Below are positions 1 to 9,068 of a DNA stretch of 64,000 bases, piece by piece. The first letter of the stretch is position 1; the number at the start of each line of letters is the position of its first letter. The translations under genes were made by a program, and so were the position numbers. Under the pieces are notes generated by a model, which worked only from the letters and a program-made list of their open reading frames with translations, had not been told where the DNA came from and did no database searches. This DNA comes from Fibrobacter succinogenes (GTDB taxonomy: Bacteria > Fibrobacterota > Fibrobacteria > Fibrobacterales > Fibrobacteraceae), in the NCBI GenBank assembly GCA_902794535.1, contig CADBHQ010000002.1:108581-172580 (forward strand), written 5' to 3'.

Positions 1-1
1 G

Positions 2-795
2 CGATTCAATGGCGATGCACTTGTATCAGGAATTCACCATCACATGGAAATCGGTTCATGGACAACGACCCTTTCTTTTGGAATGAAAAAGGAATGGTAT
101 GTCGAAAAGTTCAACACCATGGCACCGACGGCAGCAGGCTACAACTGCGGCATTACAGGGCTTTTAACGGGAATCGTTCTCCAAATCAGCGATGATCCCG
201 ACCAGCTCACGAACAAGAGGGCGTATGGGCCCGCTTTGGAGTCCCTTACGCTTCGGAAGGATACGGGAGCCTGTTTTACCCCGAAGTCAACGACGAAGTG
301 ATTCTTGGATTCTTTAACGGAGACCCTTCTAGCCCCGTGATTCTCGGGAGCCTGTACAGTTCCAAGCGGCAAGTTCCGCAGGAGCTTGAGAAAAAGAACA
401 ACACCAAGCAATTGCTAACTCGCGAAAAACTGAGCGTCACTTTTGACGAAGAAAAGAAATCGATTACGGTTACGACTCCCGGAAATAGGAAAGTCGTTCT
501 GGATGACGATGGCAAAAAAATAACCCTAGAAGATCCCAACGGAAACAAGGTCGAGATGTCCGATAGCGGAATCAATCTCGAAACCAAAAAGGACGTTACC
601 GTCAAAGCAACAGGAAAGTTCAAAGTCGACGCCAAGGGCGGTATTGAACTCAAATCGACCTCAGACTTGAAAGCCGAAGGATTAAACGTAGAAATCAAAG
701 CAAAAGTCGGGCTTAAAGCGCAAGGGACCGCAACAGCAGAATTTTCAGCATCAGGGCAAACCACCGTCAAGGGCGCCATGGTCATGATCAACTAA
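2..795 (+). CDS. eCIS spike protein (VgrG/Afp8-like), C-terminal part, frameshifted
   Basis: C-terminal part of the central spike on which the contractile tube sits; the gp27-like N-terminal part lies before the window. The first frame reads GLLTGIVLQISDDPDQLTN, the start of a gp5-like OB domain. The continuation VWARFGVPYASEGYG and FFNGDPSSPVILG is in the next frame, which contains a stop just upstream, so the frame is broken between about 205 and 222. One missing base near 213-217 would restore a typical spike sequence. The rest (from about 420) is a run of short alternating strands rich in K, T and V, as in a gp5/VgrG needle beta-helix. PAAR and gp25 genes follow directly, as in eCIS loci. 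Whether the shift is real or a sequence error cannot be told here. Confidence 0.85.
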
Positions 796-807
796 AGGAA
801 ACACAAG

Positions 808-1107
808 ATGCCTCCAGCAGCAAGACTTACAGATATGCACACATGCCCCATGCAAACGCCCGGAACCCCGCCCGTGCCGCACGTAGGTGGGCCCGTTGTG
901 GGTCCCGGCGTTCCGACCGTGTTGATCGGGGGCATGCCCGCAGCTGTCATGGGTGACAGCTGCGTATGCGTGGGGCCGCCTGACACCATTATCAAAGGAT
1001 CCGCCACAGTCATGATTGGCAAAAAGCCGGCCGCACGCATGGGCGATTCTACCGCGCACGGCGGCACAATCGCCCTGGGATGCCCCACGGTGCAAATCGG
1101 AGGTTAA
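808..1107 (+). CDS. PAAR-domain tip protein (Afp10-like)
   Basis: 99-residue PAAR protein that caps the spike with a sharp cone. The whole chain is the PAAR domain: MPPAARLTDMHTCPM at the N-terminus, Gly/Pro-rich repeats (GGPVVGPGVPTVLIGG, IIKGSATVMIGKKPAARMGD) and a final GGTIALGCPTVQIGG. The His and Cys residues fit the usual metal site at the tip. It starts 12 bases after the spike gene, and the gp25 gene begins directly after its stop, so the genes form one operon. There is no extension domain, so no effector is fused to it. Confidence 0.93.
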   Translation: MPPAARLTDMHTCPMQTPGTPPVPHVGGPVVGPGVPTVLIGGMPAAVMGDSCVCVGPPDTIIKGSATVMIGKKPAARMGDSTAHGGTIALGCPTVQIGG

Positions 1108-1512
1108 ATGAGCGCACTCACCTTTTTAGGCCGCGGATGGAAATTCCCGCTCAAATTCGAGAATGGCGCAGTCGCCATGTCTGAAGCCGATGAAGACATC
1201 GACGAAAGCCTGCGCATTTTGCTCGGGACCTACCCCGGTGAGCGCCTGATGCGCCCGACTTTTGGCTGTCGCCTGCGCGACTATTGCTTTGGCGATTACG
1301 GCGAAAACACCCTCGCACGAATCAAAGAAGAAATCGAGCGCGCCATATCCAATTTCGAGCCGCGAGTCGAAATTGAAAACATTGACACCAAAATGAATTT
1401 AACAGAGGACGTTCTAGAAATCAATATCATTTACAAGGTGATTGCCACCAACAGCCGCCGTAATTTAGTTTACCCGTTTTACATAAACGAAGGTACAGAC
1501 GTTACAATTTAA
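1108..1512 (+). CDS. gp25-like baseplate wedge protein (Afp9-like)
   Basis: 134-residue protein of the gp25/GPW family, the baseplate piece that starts sheath polymerisation. Visible family features are FLGRGWKFPLKF at the N-terminus, the DEDIDESLRILLGTYPGER segment (the conserved E-I-x-Q-x-I-x-xLL-x-T-x-x-GER type motif) and RPTFGCRL after it. The length is typical. It starts directly after the PAAR stop codon, which suggests translational coupling, and is 10 bases before the large baseplate gene. Confidence 0.92.
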   Translation: MSALTFLGRGWKFPLKFENGAVAMSEADEDIDESLRILLGTYPGERLMRPTFGCRLRDYCFGDYGENTLARIKEEIERAISNFEPRVEIENIDTKMNLTEDVLEINIIYKVIATNSRRNLVYPFYINEGTDVTI

Positions 1513-1522
1513 GGGAATATTC

Positions 1523-4500
1523 GTGAATCGAAGCATCTTTGTCAGCGAAGGGTTAAGCCAAGAGGCCCGCAAGTTCAAGGAACTTGCGCAAGGTTTTGTC
1601 GCTATTAACGACATGACCCTTCAGCAGCTGCTCGAAAAAATCTGCGAATACGAACAGGAACGCGAAAGCACCCCGATTATAAACAAAGAAGACATTCCCC
1701 TTCTTGCAAATGCGATTGAATTTGAATCTGACGGCAACACGGAACCTTCAAAAGCTCTTTACGCCGTCGTCGCAAAACTCTTAGGCCGAATTCAGGAACG
1801 TTTAAACCAGCTGCCCGATCGCCGCATTGATTTTTATTTTCACAAGGTATTAGGTCAAAAGCCAAACGAAGCTCATGGGGATCATGCCCACGTTGTTATT
1901 CCCGTAGAATCAAGCGGATTCCGGCACAAGCTTTTAAAGGGAGCACGCTTTATCGCAGGCACTAATGAAAACGGCGAACCCATCGAATACAAATCCGTAA
2001 ACGATGTTGAACTAAATGACATTCAGGTGCAAAAAATCTACACCTTGGCCGTTCCCGAAAATGGAATTCCCACGGTCACCGACATTCCGGTATACACGCC
2101 GGCACAGGCTCTCGAAAGTAAAGACCCTACCCCGTATCCACTTTTTGGACTCACCCGCTCTGGCGACCGATCGGCCGCCTCACAAAACGCTCGTATCGGT
2201 TTAGCAGTATCCTCCAGACTGCTTTACCTGAACGATGGTATCCGACGTATTAAAGTAAAAATCTTCTTCGATACCGAAAGCGTCAAAGGAACCCTCCTCG
2301 AAAAGGGCCAGTCGCCAGAGCAATTTATTAAGTTTTTCGAAAACGCCTTCCGCATTTCGCTTTCGACAGCAGAAGGCTGGTACGATGTTGAAGGCTATCA
2401 GCTAGATTCGAACCTTCTTGACTCGCGCACTGAGCAGAATTGTATTGGGCTGACCATACAGCTTTCGGAAATGGTTCCGCCGATTGTGAACTGCGATCCG
2501 GCCATACATGGAGCCGAATTCGACATGCAAGGCCCTGCGATGAAAATCATCGTTATGCCGCGTACCTCTTACAATTCTTGGAATACGCTCCGAAAGCTTA
2601 AACTGCGCAAAATTTCATTGCAAGCCAAAGTCACCGGCAGCCGTCGGCTGGCACTCAGCAACGATATCGGCCCGCTTGCAACAAGCGCCCCTGTGCAGCC
2701 CTTTGGCCCCTTGCCCGCCGTAGGCAACTCCTTCATTGTCGGCTGCGAAGAAATTCGCGGAAAGAGACTTTCTGCATTTAGCATTCACGGCAATTGGCGC
2801 GGGCTACCTAACGTCAGAGATTTTTGTGACTGGTACAGACTATACCCCGAAGCCCCGCTAACCCGCGATTTTAAAGTGGGCGTAAGCGCCCTTTTGGGAG
2901 GCACTTGGTACCCGTTCAGTTCGCAAGCCGCCATCGAGCAAAAGCTTTTCCAAATCGAGCCCGACAAAATTTCAGACCAATTTTATTTGTCGTGCGACGA
3001 CGTTCTCGGAGGCTGTTCTGCAAGCCAGACCTACGATGCCGAAAATTTTGAATACACACCCAGCGCCCGCGACGGATTTTTCAAAATAAAACTGATATCG
3101 CCCGAAAAAGGCTTTATGCATCAGGAATATTCAAAAGTCCTTTGCGGGAACTTGATGCAACAGGCCATCAAAAAGAATTTCGGTCAAGACTTTAATTTAC
3201 CGCAACAGCCTTATACGCCGGAACTTGAAAACCTGTCGATTGACTACACCGCGACAGCAGAAATTAACTTGCGACATTCCGACAACAGCGATGGCGATTT
3301 CATTTACTTGCGCCCATGGGGCGTTAGCAAAAGATCGCAATTGCAGCTAGAAGGCGGCGCATTGCTCTTAGGGCTTGCCAATGCCAAGGCCGCCAAGAGC
3401 GTCAACCTGTATTTCGTATTAAATCGCGATTCCGATTACATTTACAACAACGAAGACTGCACCTACACTTGGTCTTACTTGGGCGCTAACGGCTGGACAA
3501 AGCTCCCTGCCGACAACATTCTATACAATACAACCGCCCACTTTACCACATCGGGAATTGTTTCGCTCACGCTCCCAAAAGATTTCCAGACCGATTCGCC
3601 GCTAATGCCCGAAGGGCTATGCTGGTTGCGCCTAGAAGCCCAAAAGTGCTGGAGGCATTGCAGCCGTCTGTTTGCGGTGTATGCACAAGGCATCGAAGTC
3701 ATGCGCTGCAGCGGATTTGGAACCAAGGAAAGTTTCAAGCATTGCAAGCCCGGAACCATTAACGAACTCGCCCAAAGTATTAGCGGCTTTTCGCAGGTTT
3801 TCCAGCTCGAAGAATCTTTTGGCGGCGAACCTGAAGAAAACCAGAGCGAAATGCGGACACGAGTTGCAGAATACCTGTACCACCGTGACCGCGCCTTGAC
3901 CGCAAAAGACTGCGAAAAACTGATTTTAGAGCAATTCCCCGAGGTGCACCTTGTCAAGTGCTTTGCTTGCCTAGACCCCGAAAAACCAGACGTTCCGACT
4001 CCCGGACAAATCCTTGTTGTACCTGTATCGTCTTTGTTCGACGACGGTCGCCGTGTATGGGACCCATGCCTTAGCGGAAAAACCCTAGAAGACATCAAAA
4101 TCTTTTTGAGCCAAAGGACCTCTTCTTTCTCAAAAATCTCGGTCATGAACCCGTTATTCGAAAAAATTCAAATCCGCTGCAATGTGGATTTTATCAACGG
4201 AATCGACGAGGGCGAGCGCCTTTTAGACCTAAACAAAGTAATCAATCGTTTTCTATCGCCGTGGAGCAATTCCCACCCCGAGCACTTTTTCGGATGGTCG
4301 CTCAACAAGCAACACCTTTTAGCACTTATCGAAAGTTTGCCCTATGTCAAGGCCGTCAGCGACTTCACGGTACTCAGAATTTGTTCGAAAGACAACTGCA
4401 ATTATAACATGGAGGAATCCGACAAAAAGAATATTGGCTATATTCAAGGAACATATCCCTGGAGTATTCTCACGCCTATGAAAAGACATTTTATAAACGT

Positions 4501-4597
4501 CGTTGCCGAAATAGAAGAATCCAGAGATATCACAGTCGGCTTCGGCGATCTAGAAATAGGCTCAACATTCATTATTCAACGGAGAAACAATGGCTAA
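1523..4597 (+). CDS. eCIS baseplate J-like protein (Afp11-like)
   Basis: 1024-residue large baseplate wedge protein. It starts with GTG, preceded by AAGGGA at a suitable distance. The C-terminal third holds the baseplate-J-like part: GEPEENQSEMRTRVAEYLYHR followed by RALTAKDCEKLILEQFPEVH, the usual 'RA-T-x-x-D-[YF]-E-x-L-x-L-x-x-FP-x-[VI]' element, and a later PGQILVVPVSSLF strand. The N-terminal two thirds are long insert domains typical of eCIS versions. No signal peptide or membrane segment. The next gene overlaps its end by 8 bases, so the stoichiometry is probably coupled. Family assignment rests on these motifs and the position after gp25. Confidence 0.85.
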   Translation: MNRSIFVSEGLSQEARKFKELAQGFVAINDMTLQQLLEKICEYEQERESTPIINKEDIPLLANAIEFESDGNTEPSKALYAVVAKLLGRIQERLNQLPDRRIDFYFHKVLGQKPNEAHGDHAHVVIPVESSGFRHKLLKGARFIAGTNENGEPIEYKSVNDVELNDIQVQKIYTLAVPENGIPTVTDIPVYTPAQALESKDPTPYPLFGLTRSGDRSAASQNARIGLAVSSRLLYLNDGIRRIKVKIFFDTESVKGTLLEKGQSPEQFIKFFENAFRISLSTAEGWYDVEGYQLDSNLLDSRTEQNCIGLTIQLSEMVPPIVNCDPAIHGAEFDMQGPAMKIIVMPRTSYNSWNTLRKLKLRKISLQAKVTGSRRLALSNDIGPLATSAPVQPFGPLPAVGNSFIVGCEEIRGKRLSAFSIHGNWRGLPNVRDFCDWYRLYPEAPLTRDFKVGVSALLGGTWYPFSSQAAIEQKLFQIEPDKISDQFYLSCDDVLGGCSASQTYDAENFEYTPSARDGFFKIKLISPEKGFMHQEYSKVLCGNLMQQAIKKNFGQDFNLPQQPYTPELENLSIDYTATAEINLRHSDNSDGDFIYLRPWGVSKRSQLQLEGGALLLGLANAKAAKSVNLYFVLNRDSDYIYNNEDCTYTWSYLGANGWTKLPADNILYNTTAHFTTSGIVSLTLPKDFQTDSPLMPEGLCWLRLEAQKCWRHCSRLFAVYAQGIEVMRCSGFGTKESFKHCKPGTINELAQSISGFSQVFQLEESFGGEPEENQSEMRTRVAEYLYHRDRALTAKDCEKLILEQFPEVHLVKCFACLDPEKPDVPTPGQILVVPVSSLFDDGRRVWDPCLSGKTLEDIKIFLSQRTSSFSKISVMNPLFEKIQIRCNVDFINGIDEGERLLDLNKVINRFLSPWSNSHPEHFFGWSLNKQHLLALIESLPYVKAVSDFTVLRICSKDNCNYNMEESDKKNIGYIQGTYPWSILTPMKRHFINVVAEIEESRDITVGFGDLEIGSTFIIQRRNNG

Positions 4598-5381
4598 ATT
4601 AAACCGCCCCCTGTTAAAAAATCGCTTTAGAGCAGGTCAAATGCCCTGCGAAGAAGACTTTTATGACCTGATTGATTCCATGGTCAACGTGGAAGAAGAA
4701 GGCCTCGAAAGAACGCGCGAAACCGGACTCAAGATTTCGCAAATTACCGATTCGGGCAAGCTCATGAGTTTTTACGAAAACACAACCGAGGGCAACCCGT
4801 TCTGGCATACCGAAATTCGTAAGAATTCAAATGAAAATAAAAGCGGTCTGCACATAAGCACACCCGGCCTTGACGAATCGAAAAGCGTCATGTCTCTTAT
4901 CGGCCCCACTGCTGACGAACAAAGTAAAAAAACGTCTCTTGCAGTCGGTATTGGCACCCGCAAGCCCGAATGCGAACTCGACGTACACGGAGTCATTGCC
5001 TCGGAAGGCCGCATTGGTAAGGAAAACGAGAAATTCCCCGTTCCTACCGATGGAAATTGGCACGACATCACCAACGAAATGACCGGTTGCCAGGCGTTTG
5101 AAATTATAGCAGGAGCCGGTGGCCAAGAAGACGAAGGCCGTTTCGCACTTCTCCACGCTATAGCAGTCAATGTATTCAACTCGAACCCCGAAATTAACAA
5201 AACGCAATCTTATTACGGCGGACGCAGTTCGAAAGTCGAAATACGTTGGGTCAAAGGTTCCGATAAATACAGCTTTAAGTTGCAGCTCCGCGTACGCTGC
5301 GCCTACAAGAGCGGTTCCTTTGTACGCTACCGCATTACCAAGCTCTGGTACGACAACCTGATGGAAACAACCATTGATTAA
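4590..5381 (+). CDS. eCIS baseplate-attached, fibre-like protein
   Basis: 263 residues, not assignable to a named Afp protein. The N-terminus (LLKNRFRAGQMPCEEDFYDL, then IDSMVN) is a short anchoring segment. The middle reads LAVGIGTRKPECELDVHG, like the 'vGIGT-x-xP-x-x-LdVxG' head found in many phage tail fibres. The C-terminal half (about 145-263) is a predicted beta domain with WVKGSDKYSFKLQLRVRC. I infer a structural or receptor-facing role at the baseplate. It overlaps the upstream gene by 8 bases and ends where the next gene begins, so it belongs to the particle operon. Confidence 0.6.
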   Translation: MAKLNRPLLKNRFRAGQMPCEEDFYDLIDSMVNVEEEGLERTRETGLKISQITDSGKLMSFYENTTEGNPFWHTEIRKNSNENKSGLHISTPGLDESKSVMSLIGPTADEQSKKTSLAVGIGTRKPECELDVHGVIASEGRIGKENEKFPVPTDGNWHDITNEMTGCQAFEIIAGAGGQEDEGRFALLHAIAVNVFNSNPEINKTQSYYGGRSSKVEIRWVKGSDKYSFKLQLRVRCAYKSGSFVRYRITKLWYDNLMETTID

Positions 5382-6669
5382 AACTGTTTCCAAAAATATG
5401 CAGCCCGATGGGCTCGATTACGAGACGCTTCGCCTTGAAGGCATTCGCCTTATTCAAAAGTTGTGCGGTAATGTCTGGACCGACTTTAACCCGCACGACC
5501 CGGGCGTTACTATTCTCGAGCAAATCGTATTCGCGCTCACCGATTTGGGGTACAAGACCGGATTCGACATCGAATCCTTCTTGTGCACCCCAAGTGGCCG
5601 TATTGACTACAAACAAGAGGCCCTGTATACACGCGAAGAAGTCTTAAAGCAGTTCCCTGTTACCTGCGACGACTACGAGCAATTTTTCGCACGCGAACTC
5701 GACTGCACGAAAATCAACTTCTGCCAAAGCGCGCCTGGAATTTACGACGTTCGCATTTGGCCAAAAGCATCTTCTCCCGAAAAACTCGATTCGCTATTAA
5801 ATCGCTTTTCTGCCCTCTGGCACGATTGGCGAAACCTCGGCGAAGCGGTAGAGAATATTTCGGTAGAGCCCAACGGTTCAGAACTTTCGCAAACGCGTTA
5901 CGAGCTATTATTTGAGCCACAGGAGCTAGAGCCCGTTTTGCTCCCATCTGGGGCGGCATGCGACTTTATGGACTTTTTCCCCTTAATCGAGCAATTCCCG
6001 TCCATATACCGCTACGGTTCTAGCGCAAGCGAACTCAAGAAATACCTTGAACCGATTGAAGTTCTTTTCAAGACATTCTTGCAGGCCATGCAAGATTTCG
6101 CCGAGAGTTTTTCGCTACAGGCACCTACAGCAGACTTTAACCGTTACAACCGCATTCTAGACCAAATGCTGGCCATGTACGGAGTCACATTCCCCGACGA
6201 CCTATTCTTGCAGTTGCGCGGAATCAACCCTAACGAAAGCGAATTTCCCATTCTTCGCCAAAGGCTGCTACAATATAAAATCTGCTACTTGATGCATTTG
6301 CCGGAACTCCACTTGCACCGCTGCGGAAAGTGGTGGAAACTGCGTATCGAAATCATGCTCGGGTTGACAAGCCTGAAAAAAGCCCCGCTCATGCGCATGC
6401 ATGTGCTAGACGGCATTTTCACCAAAAACGCATTTGGCAAGGTGTTTATCGTTTGGTCATCGGAGACTCCGTTCACCAACACCGAAGAAAAACAAAAAGG
6501 CATCGAACGCTTTATTCGCGACGAACTGCCCGCCCACTTGTGCCCCGTCTTTTACTGGGTACACACTCGTGAAGTTCTTTCGTTTATCAAATGCAGGACT
6601 CACATCCTAGCACTTGAAAACTGGCTCGAGGAACATAAAGGCCGAATTTCGGAGGCATTATGGCTGTAG
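5374..6669 (+). CDS. eCIS baseplate component (Afp12-like)
   Basis: Up to 431 residues from a TTG at 5374, or 423 from ATG at 5398; the TTG overlaps the preceding stop, so either start is possible. The N-terminal motif WTDFNPHDPGVTILEQIVF, followed by ALTDLGYKTGFDIE, is the hallmark of eCIS/phage-like wedge proteins that partner baseplate J. The rest is mixed alpha/beta with no membrane segment. It sits between the fibre-like gene and the tape-measure-family gene, where Afp12 homologues are found. Its stop overlaps the next start by 10 bases. Confidence 0.72.
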   Translation: MIKTVSKNMQPDGLDYETLRLEGIRLIQKLCGNVWTDFNPHDPGVTILEQIVFALTDLGYKTGFDIESFLCTPSGRIDYKQEALYTREEVLKQFPVTCDDYEQFFARELDCTKINFCQSAPGIYDVRIWPKASSPEKLDSLLNRFSALWHDWRNLGEAVENISVEPNGSELSQTRYELLFEPQELEPVLLPSGAACDFMDFFPLIEQFPSIYRYGSSASELKKYLEPIEVLFKTFLQAMQDFAESFSLQAPTADFNRYNRILDQMLAMYGVTFPDDLFLQLRGINPNESEFPILRQRLLQYKICYLMHLPELHLHRCGKWWKLRIEIMLGLTSLKKAPLMRMHVLDGIFTKNAFGKVFIVWSSETPFTNTEEKQKGIERFIRDELPAHLCPVFYWVHTREVLSFIKCRTHILALENWLEEHKGRISEALWL

Positions 6670-7730
6670 AGCAAATCAACAAAATAGACGATATGACTCT
6701 AGATTTGGTTTGCAGTAGCCGCGAACAAGCCGCCACCATTGAAGGTGCGCTCTACGATTTTGCACGCCACGATTTAATCGAAGCCATCGATGCCACGCTA
6801 AAAGAAATCGCCCCCGAAGACGAAGATTATATCATCGAAAACTTGGAAATTGACCTCGGGAGCATTCCCTCTCAAAATCCGCTGGACCATATTCGCAGGG
6901 CTTTACCGCAGGCCATCGCTAACAAAGTCAAAATCCAAATTCTCGAAAACAAGTGCACCCCCGTCGCCAAGATTCTGCAAGATTCATGCAGCCGCGGGCT
7001 CCCCTTGCAAAAATCGGCAACGATTGAAAGCGATATCCGCAAGCGCATTGCCGAATGGTGCGAACAGCACGCCGGCGAAAAATTCGAACCGCTGCAAGTC
7101 GCAGAAACAGTCCTCAAGCAGCTCCACGCGCAAAATCCTGGACTCGACATCAGGCAAATTGCCTGCAATACATTCGAAAAATTAAAGAACCTCGGCAAAA
7201 AAGACATCGCAGCCCCCAAGGCAAAACTCGCGCACGCCGGCGATTGCGGCATAGTACTGCTCGCCCCATACATTCCCATGCTTTTCGAAAAGACAGGCTG
7301 CACGCACGCAGGCCAATTCAGCGACAACACGCAAAGAGCCTTGGCCGTCTCTGTATTGAGTTTCACAATATACGGGCGCTACACGCCCCCACCCGCAGAC
7401 AATTCAGTCATCGAACTGCTCTGCGGCATCGACACAAGCAACCCGCTCACCGAAATGCCCATTCTTTCAAGCGAACAGAAAAACATCGCCGAAAGCCTTT
7501 TGAACGGAGTCATTACCAACTGGAGCGCCATCGGGCATACATCGCCAGATGGGTTGCGGTCTTCTTTCTTGATTCGCGACGGAATCTTGACAACCGAAGA
7601 CAACGGGCCACACCTGAAAATCACCCCGATGGCATTCGACATTCTGCTCGACAAATTGCCTTGGAGCTACACGACTGTCAAGCTCCCTTGGCAAAAAACA
7701 CCTTTACATGTGACTTGGCGCGAGAGGTAA
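6660..7730 (+). CDS. contractile injection system tape-measure family protein (CIS_TMP, Afp14-like)
   Basis: 356-residue member of the CIS tape-measure family, proposed to set tube length. Diagnostic segments: the N-terminal IIENLEIDLGSI element, the 'vLL-x-P[FY]-x-x-x-F-x-x-x-G' stretch (IVLLAPYIPMLFEKTG), a central LLCGIDTSNP element, TSPDGLRSSFLIRDGIL and the C-terminal DILLDKLPWSYTTVKLPW. The protein is short for the family because the usual long variable middle is reduced. The known relation between tape-measure length and tube length would predict a short particle; that is inference. Confidence 0.85.
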   Translation: MAVEQINKIDDMTLDLVCSSREQAATIEGALYDFARHDLIEAIDATLKEIAPEDEDYIIENLEIDLGSIPSQNPLDHIRRALPQAIANKVKIQILENKCTPVAKILQDSCSRGLPLQKSATIESDIRKRIAEWCEQHAGEKFEPLQVAETVLKQLHAQNPGLDIRQIACNTFEKLKNLGKKDIAAPKAKLAHAGDCGIVLLAPYIPMLFEKTGCTHAGQFSDNTQRALAVSVLSFTIYGRYTPPPADNSVIELLCGIDTSNPLTEMPILSSEQKNIAESLLNGVITNWSAIGHTSPDGLRSSFLIRDGILTTEDNGPHLKITPMAFDILLDKLPWSYTTVKLPWQKTPLHVTWRER

Positions 7731-7733
7731 GAA

Positions 7734-9068
7734 ATGGTAGAATCACTCAAGAATGAAATTGATTGGTGCCGCCAGGTGATTGACCTGCGCTTTGAGCAAT
7801 ATTTTTGTGCCGAAGACGACGAGCGCAAAACTATCGACGTACGCTATTGCCCGCCCCCGGAACTTGACACCGAAACCCCTTATGGCCGAACCGTTCTACA
7901 ACTGGAGCTCGGCTTTGACGAGCGCATTATTCTGACACTTGCACTACTCCCCCATTTATGCCCGCAAGCGCTCGATTCATTCTTCTTGAATAACAAGGTT
8001 CTTGGCAGGCCCTATACCGAATTTGGCGGCTGGCACGGCAAAAGCCATTCCGGATTCTTGCCCACCTGCGAAACGGCGCTCTTTATATTGGCAGGCGACA
8101 ACCTTGAACGCCGTATAGAATTAATGCGACTTTTGGAAAACGACCAAAAGCTAGTTTCAAGCCGCATTCTGCAATTGGAATACGGTGAACGCGGCGAGCC
8201 CGGCAATTCCGCCGCACTGCGAATTTCTTCGGAATACCTGGAATTCTTTACCACCGGCGTACAGAACAAGCCCGACTATAGTTCGCATTTTCCGGCCAAG
8301 CTTATCACCACGCGCCTAGAATGGGATGATTTGGTTCTCGAAGACACCACAAAAAACGAAATCGAGCAGCTGCTTACATGGATTGAGCACTCCGAAGAAA
8401 TCCTCGACGAATTCGGACTTCGCAAAAATCTAAAGCGCGGTTACCGAGTGCTTTTCTATGGCCCACCGGGCACCGGCAAAACCTTGACCGCCACCCTTAT
8501 CGGCAAGAAAATGGATATGGACGTTTACCGCGTAGACCTGTCCCAAGTGATATCCAAATACATTGGCGAAACCGAAAAGAACCTTTCGAACATTTTCGAC
8601 CAGGCCGAAAGCCGTAACTGGATTCTGTTCTTTGACGAAGCCGATTCACTCTTTGGTGCAAGAACGCAGACCAACAATTCCAACGACCGCTCTGCCAACC
8701 AAGAAATTTCGTACCTATTGCAACGAGTCGAAGATTTTCCGGGAATCGTAATCCTTGCAAGCAACCTAAAATCGAACATAGACGAGGCTTTTTCACGCCG
8801 ATTCCAAAGCACAGTCTATTTCCCGTTGCCCGAACCCAACGAACGCCTTACTTTGTGGAAAAATATTTTCCAGAATACAGAAGTCGAAAACCGAGACGAA
8901 ATTTTCGATTACTTTGCAAACAATTACGAACTTTCAGGCGGTGCATTGACAAATGTTGCCCGATACGCAGCTATTTCAGCCATTATGAACAAACGCAAAA
9001 TTATCAATAAATTAGATATACAACAAGCAGTATTAAAAGAACTGCTTAAAGAAGGAAAAAATTTATGA
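7734..9068 (+). CDS. eCIS AAA+ ATPase (Afp15-like)
   Basis: 444-residue AAA+ ATPase. The N-terminal 220 residues are a family-specific domain. The ATPase core shows Walker A GPPGTGKT near residue 245, Walker B ILFFDEADSLFG near 296, sensor-1 IVILASN and an arginine pair in AFSRRFQSTVYFP. Afp15-type ATPases act in particle assembly or cargo handling rather than in sheath recycling. It is 4 bases downstream of the tape-measure gene and its stop overlaps the next start (ATGA). Confidence 0.92.
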   Translation: MVESLKNEIDWCRQVIDLRFEQYFCAEDDERKTIDVRYCPPPELDTETPYGRTVLQLELGFDERIILTLALLPHLCPQALDSFFLNNKVLGRPYTEFGGWHGKSHSGFLPTCETALFILAGDNLERRIELMRLLENDQKLVSSRILQLEYGERGEPGNSAALRISSEYLEFFTTGVQNKPDYSSHFPAKLITTRLEWDDLVLEDTTKNEIEQLLTWIEHSEEILDEFGLRKNLKRGYRVLFYGPPGTGKTLTATLIGKKMDMDVYRVDLSQVISKYIGETEKNLSNIFDQAESRNWILFFDEADSLFGARTQTNNSNDRSANQEISYLLQRVEDFPGIVILASNLKSNIDEAFSRRFQSTVYFPLPEPNERLTLWKNIFQNTEVENRDEIFDYFANNYELSGGALTNVARYAAISAIMNKRKIINKLDIQQAVLKELLKEGKNL

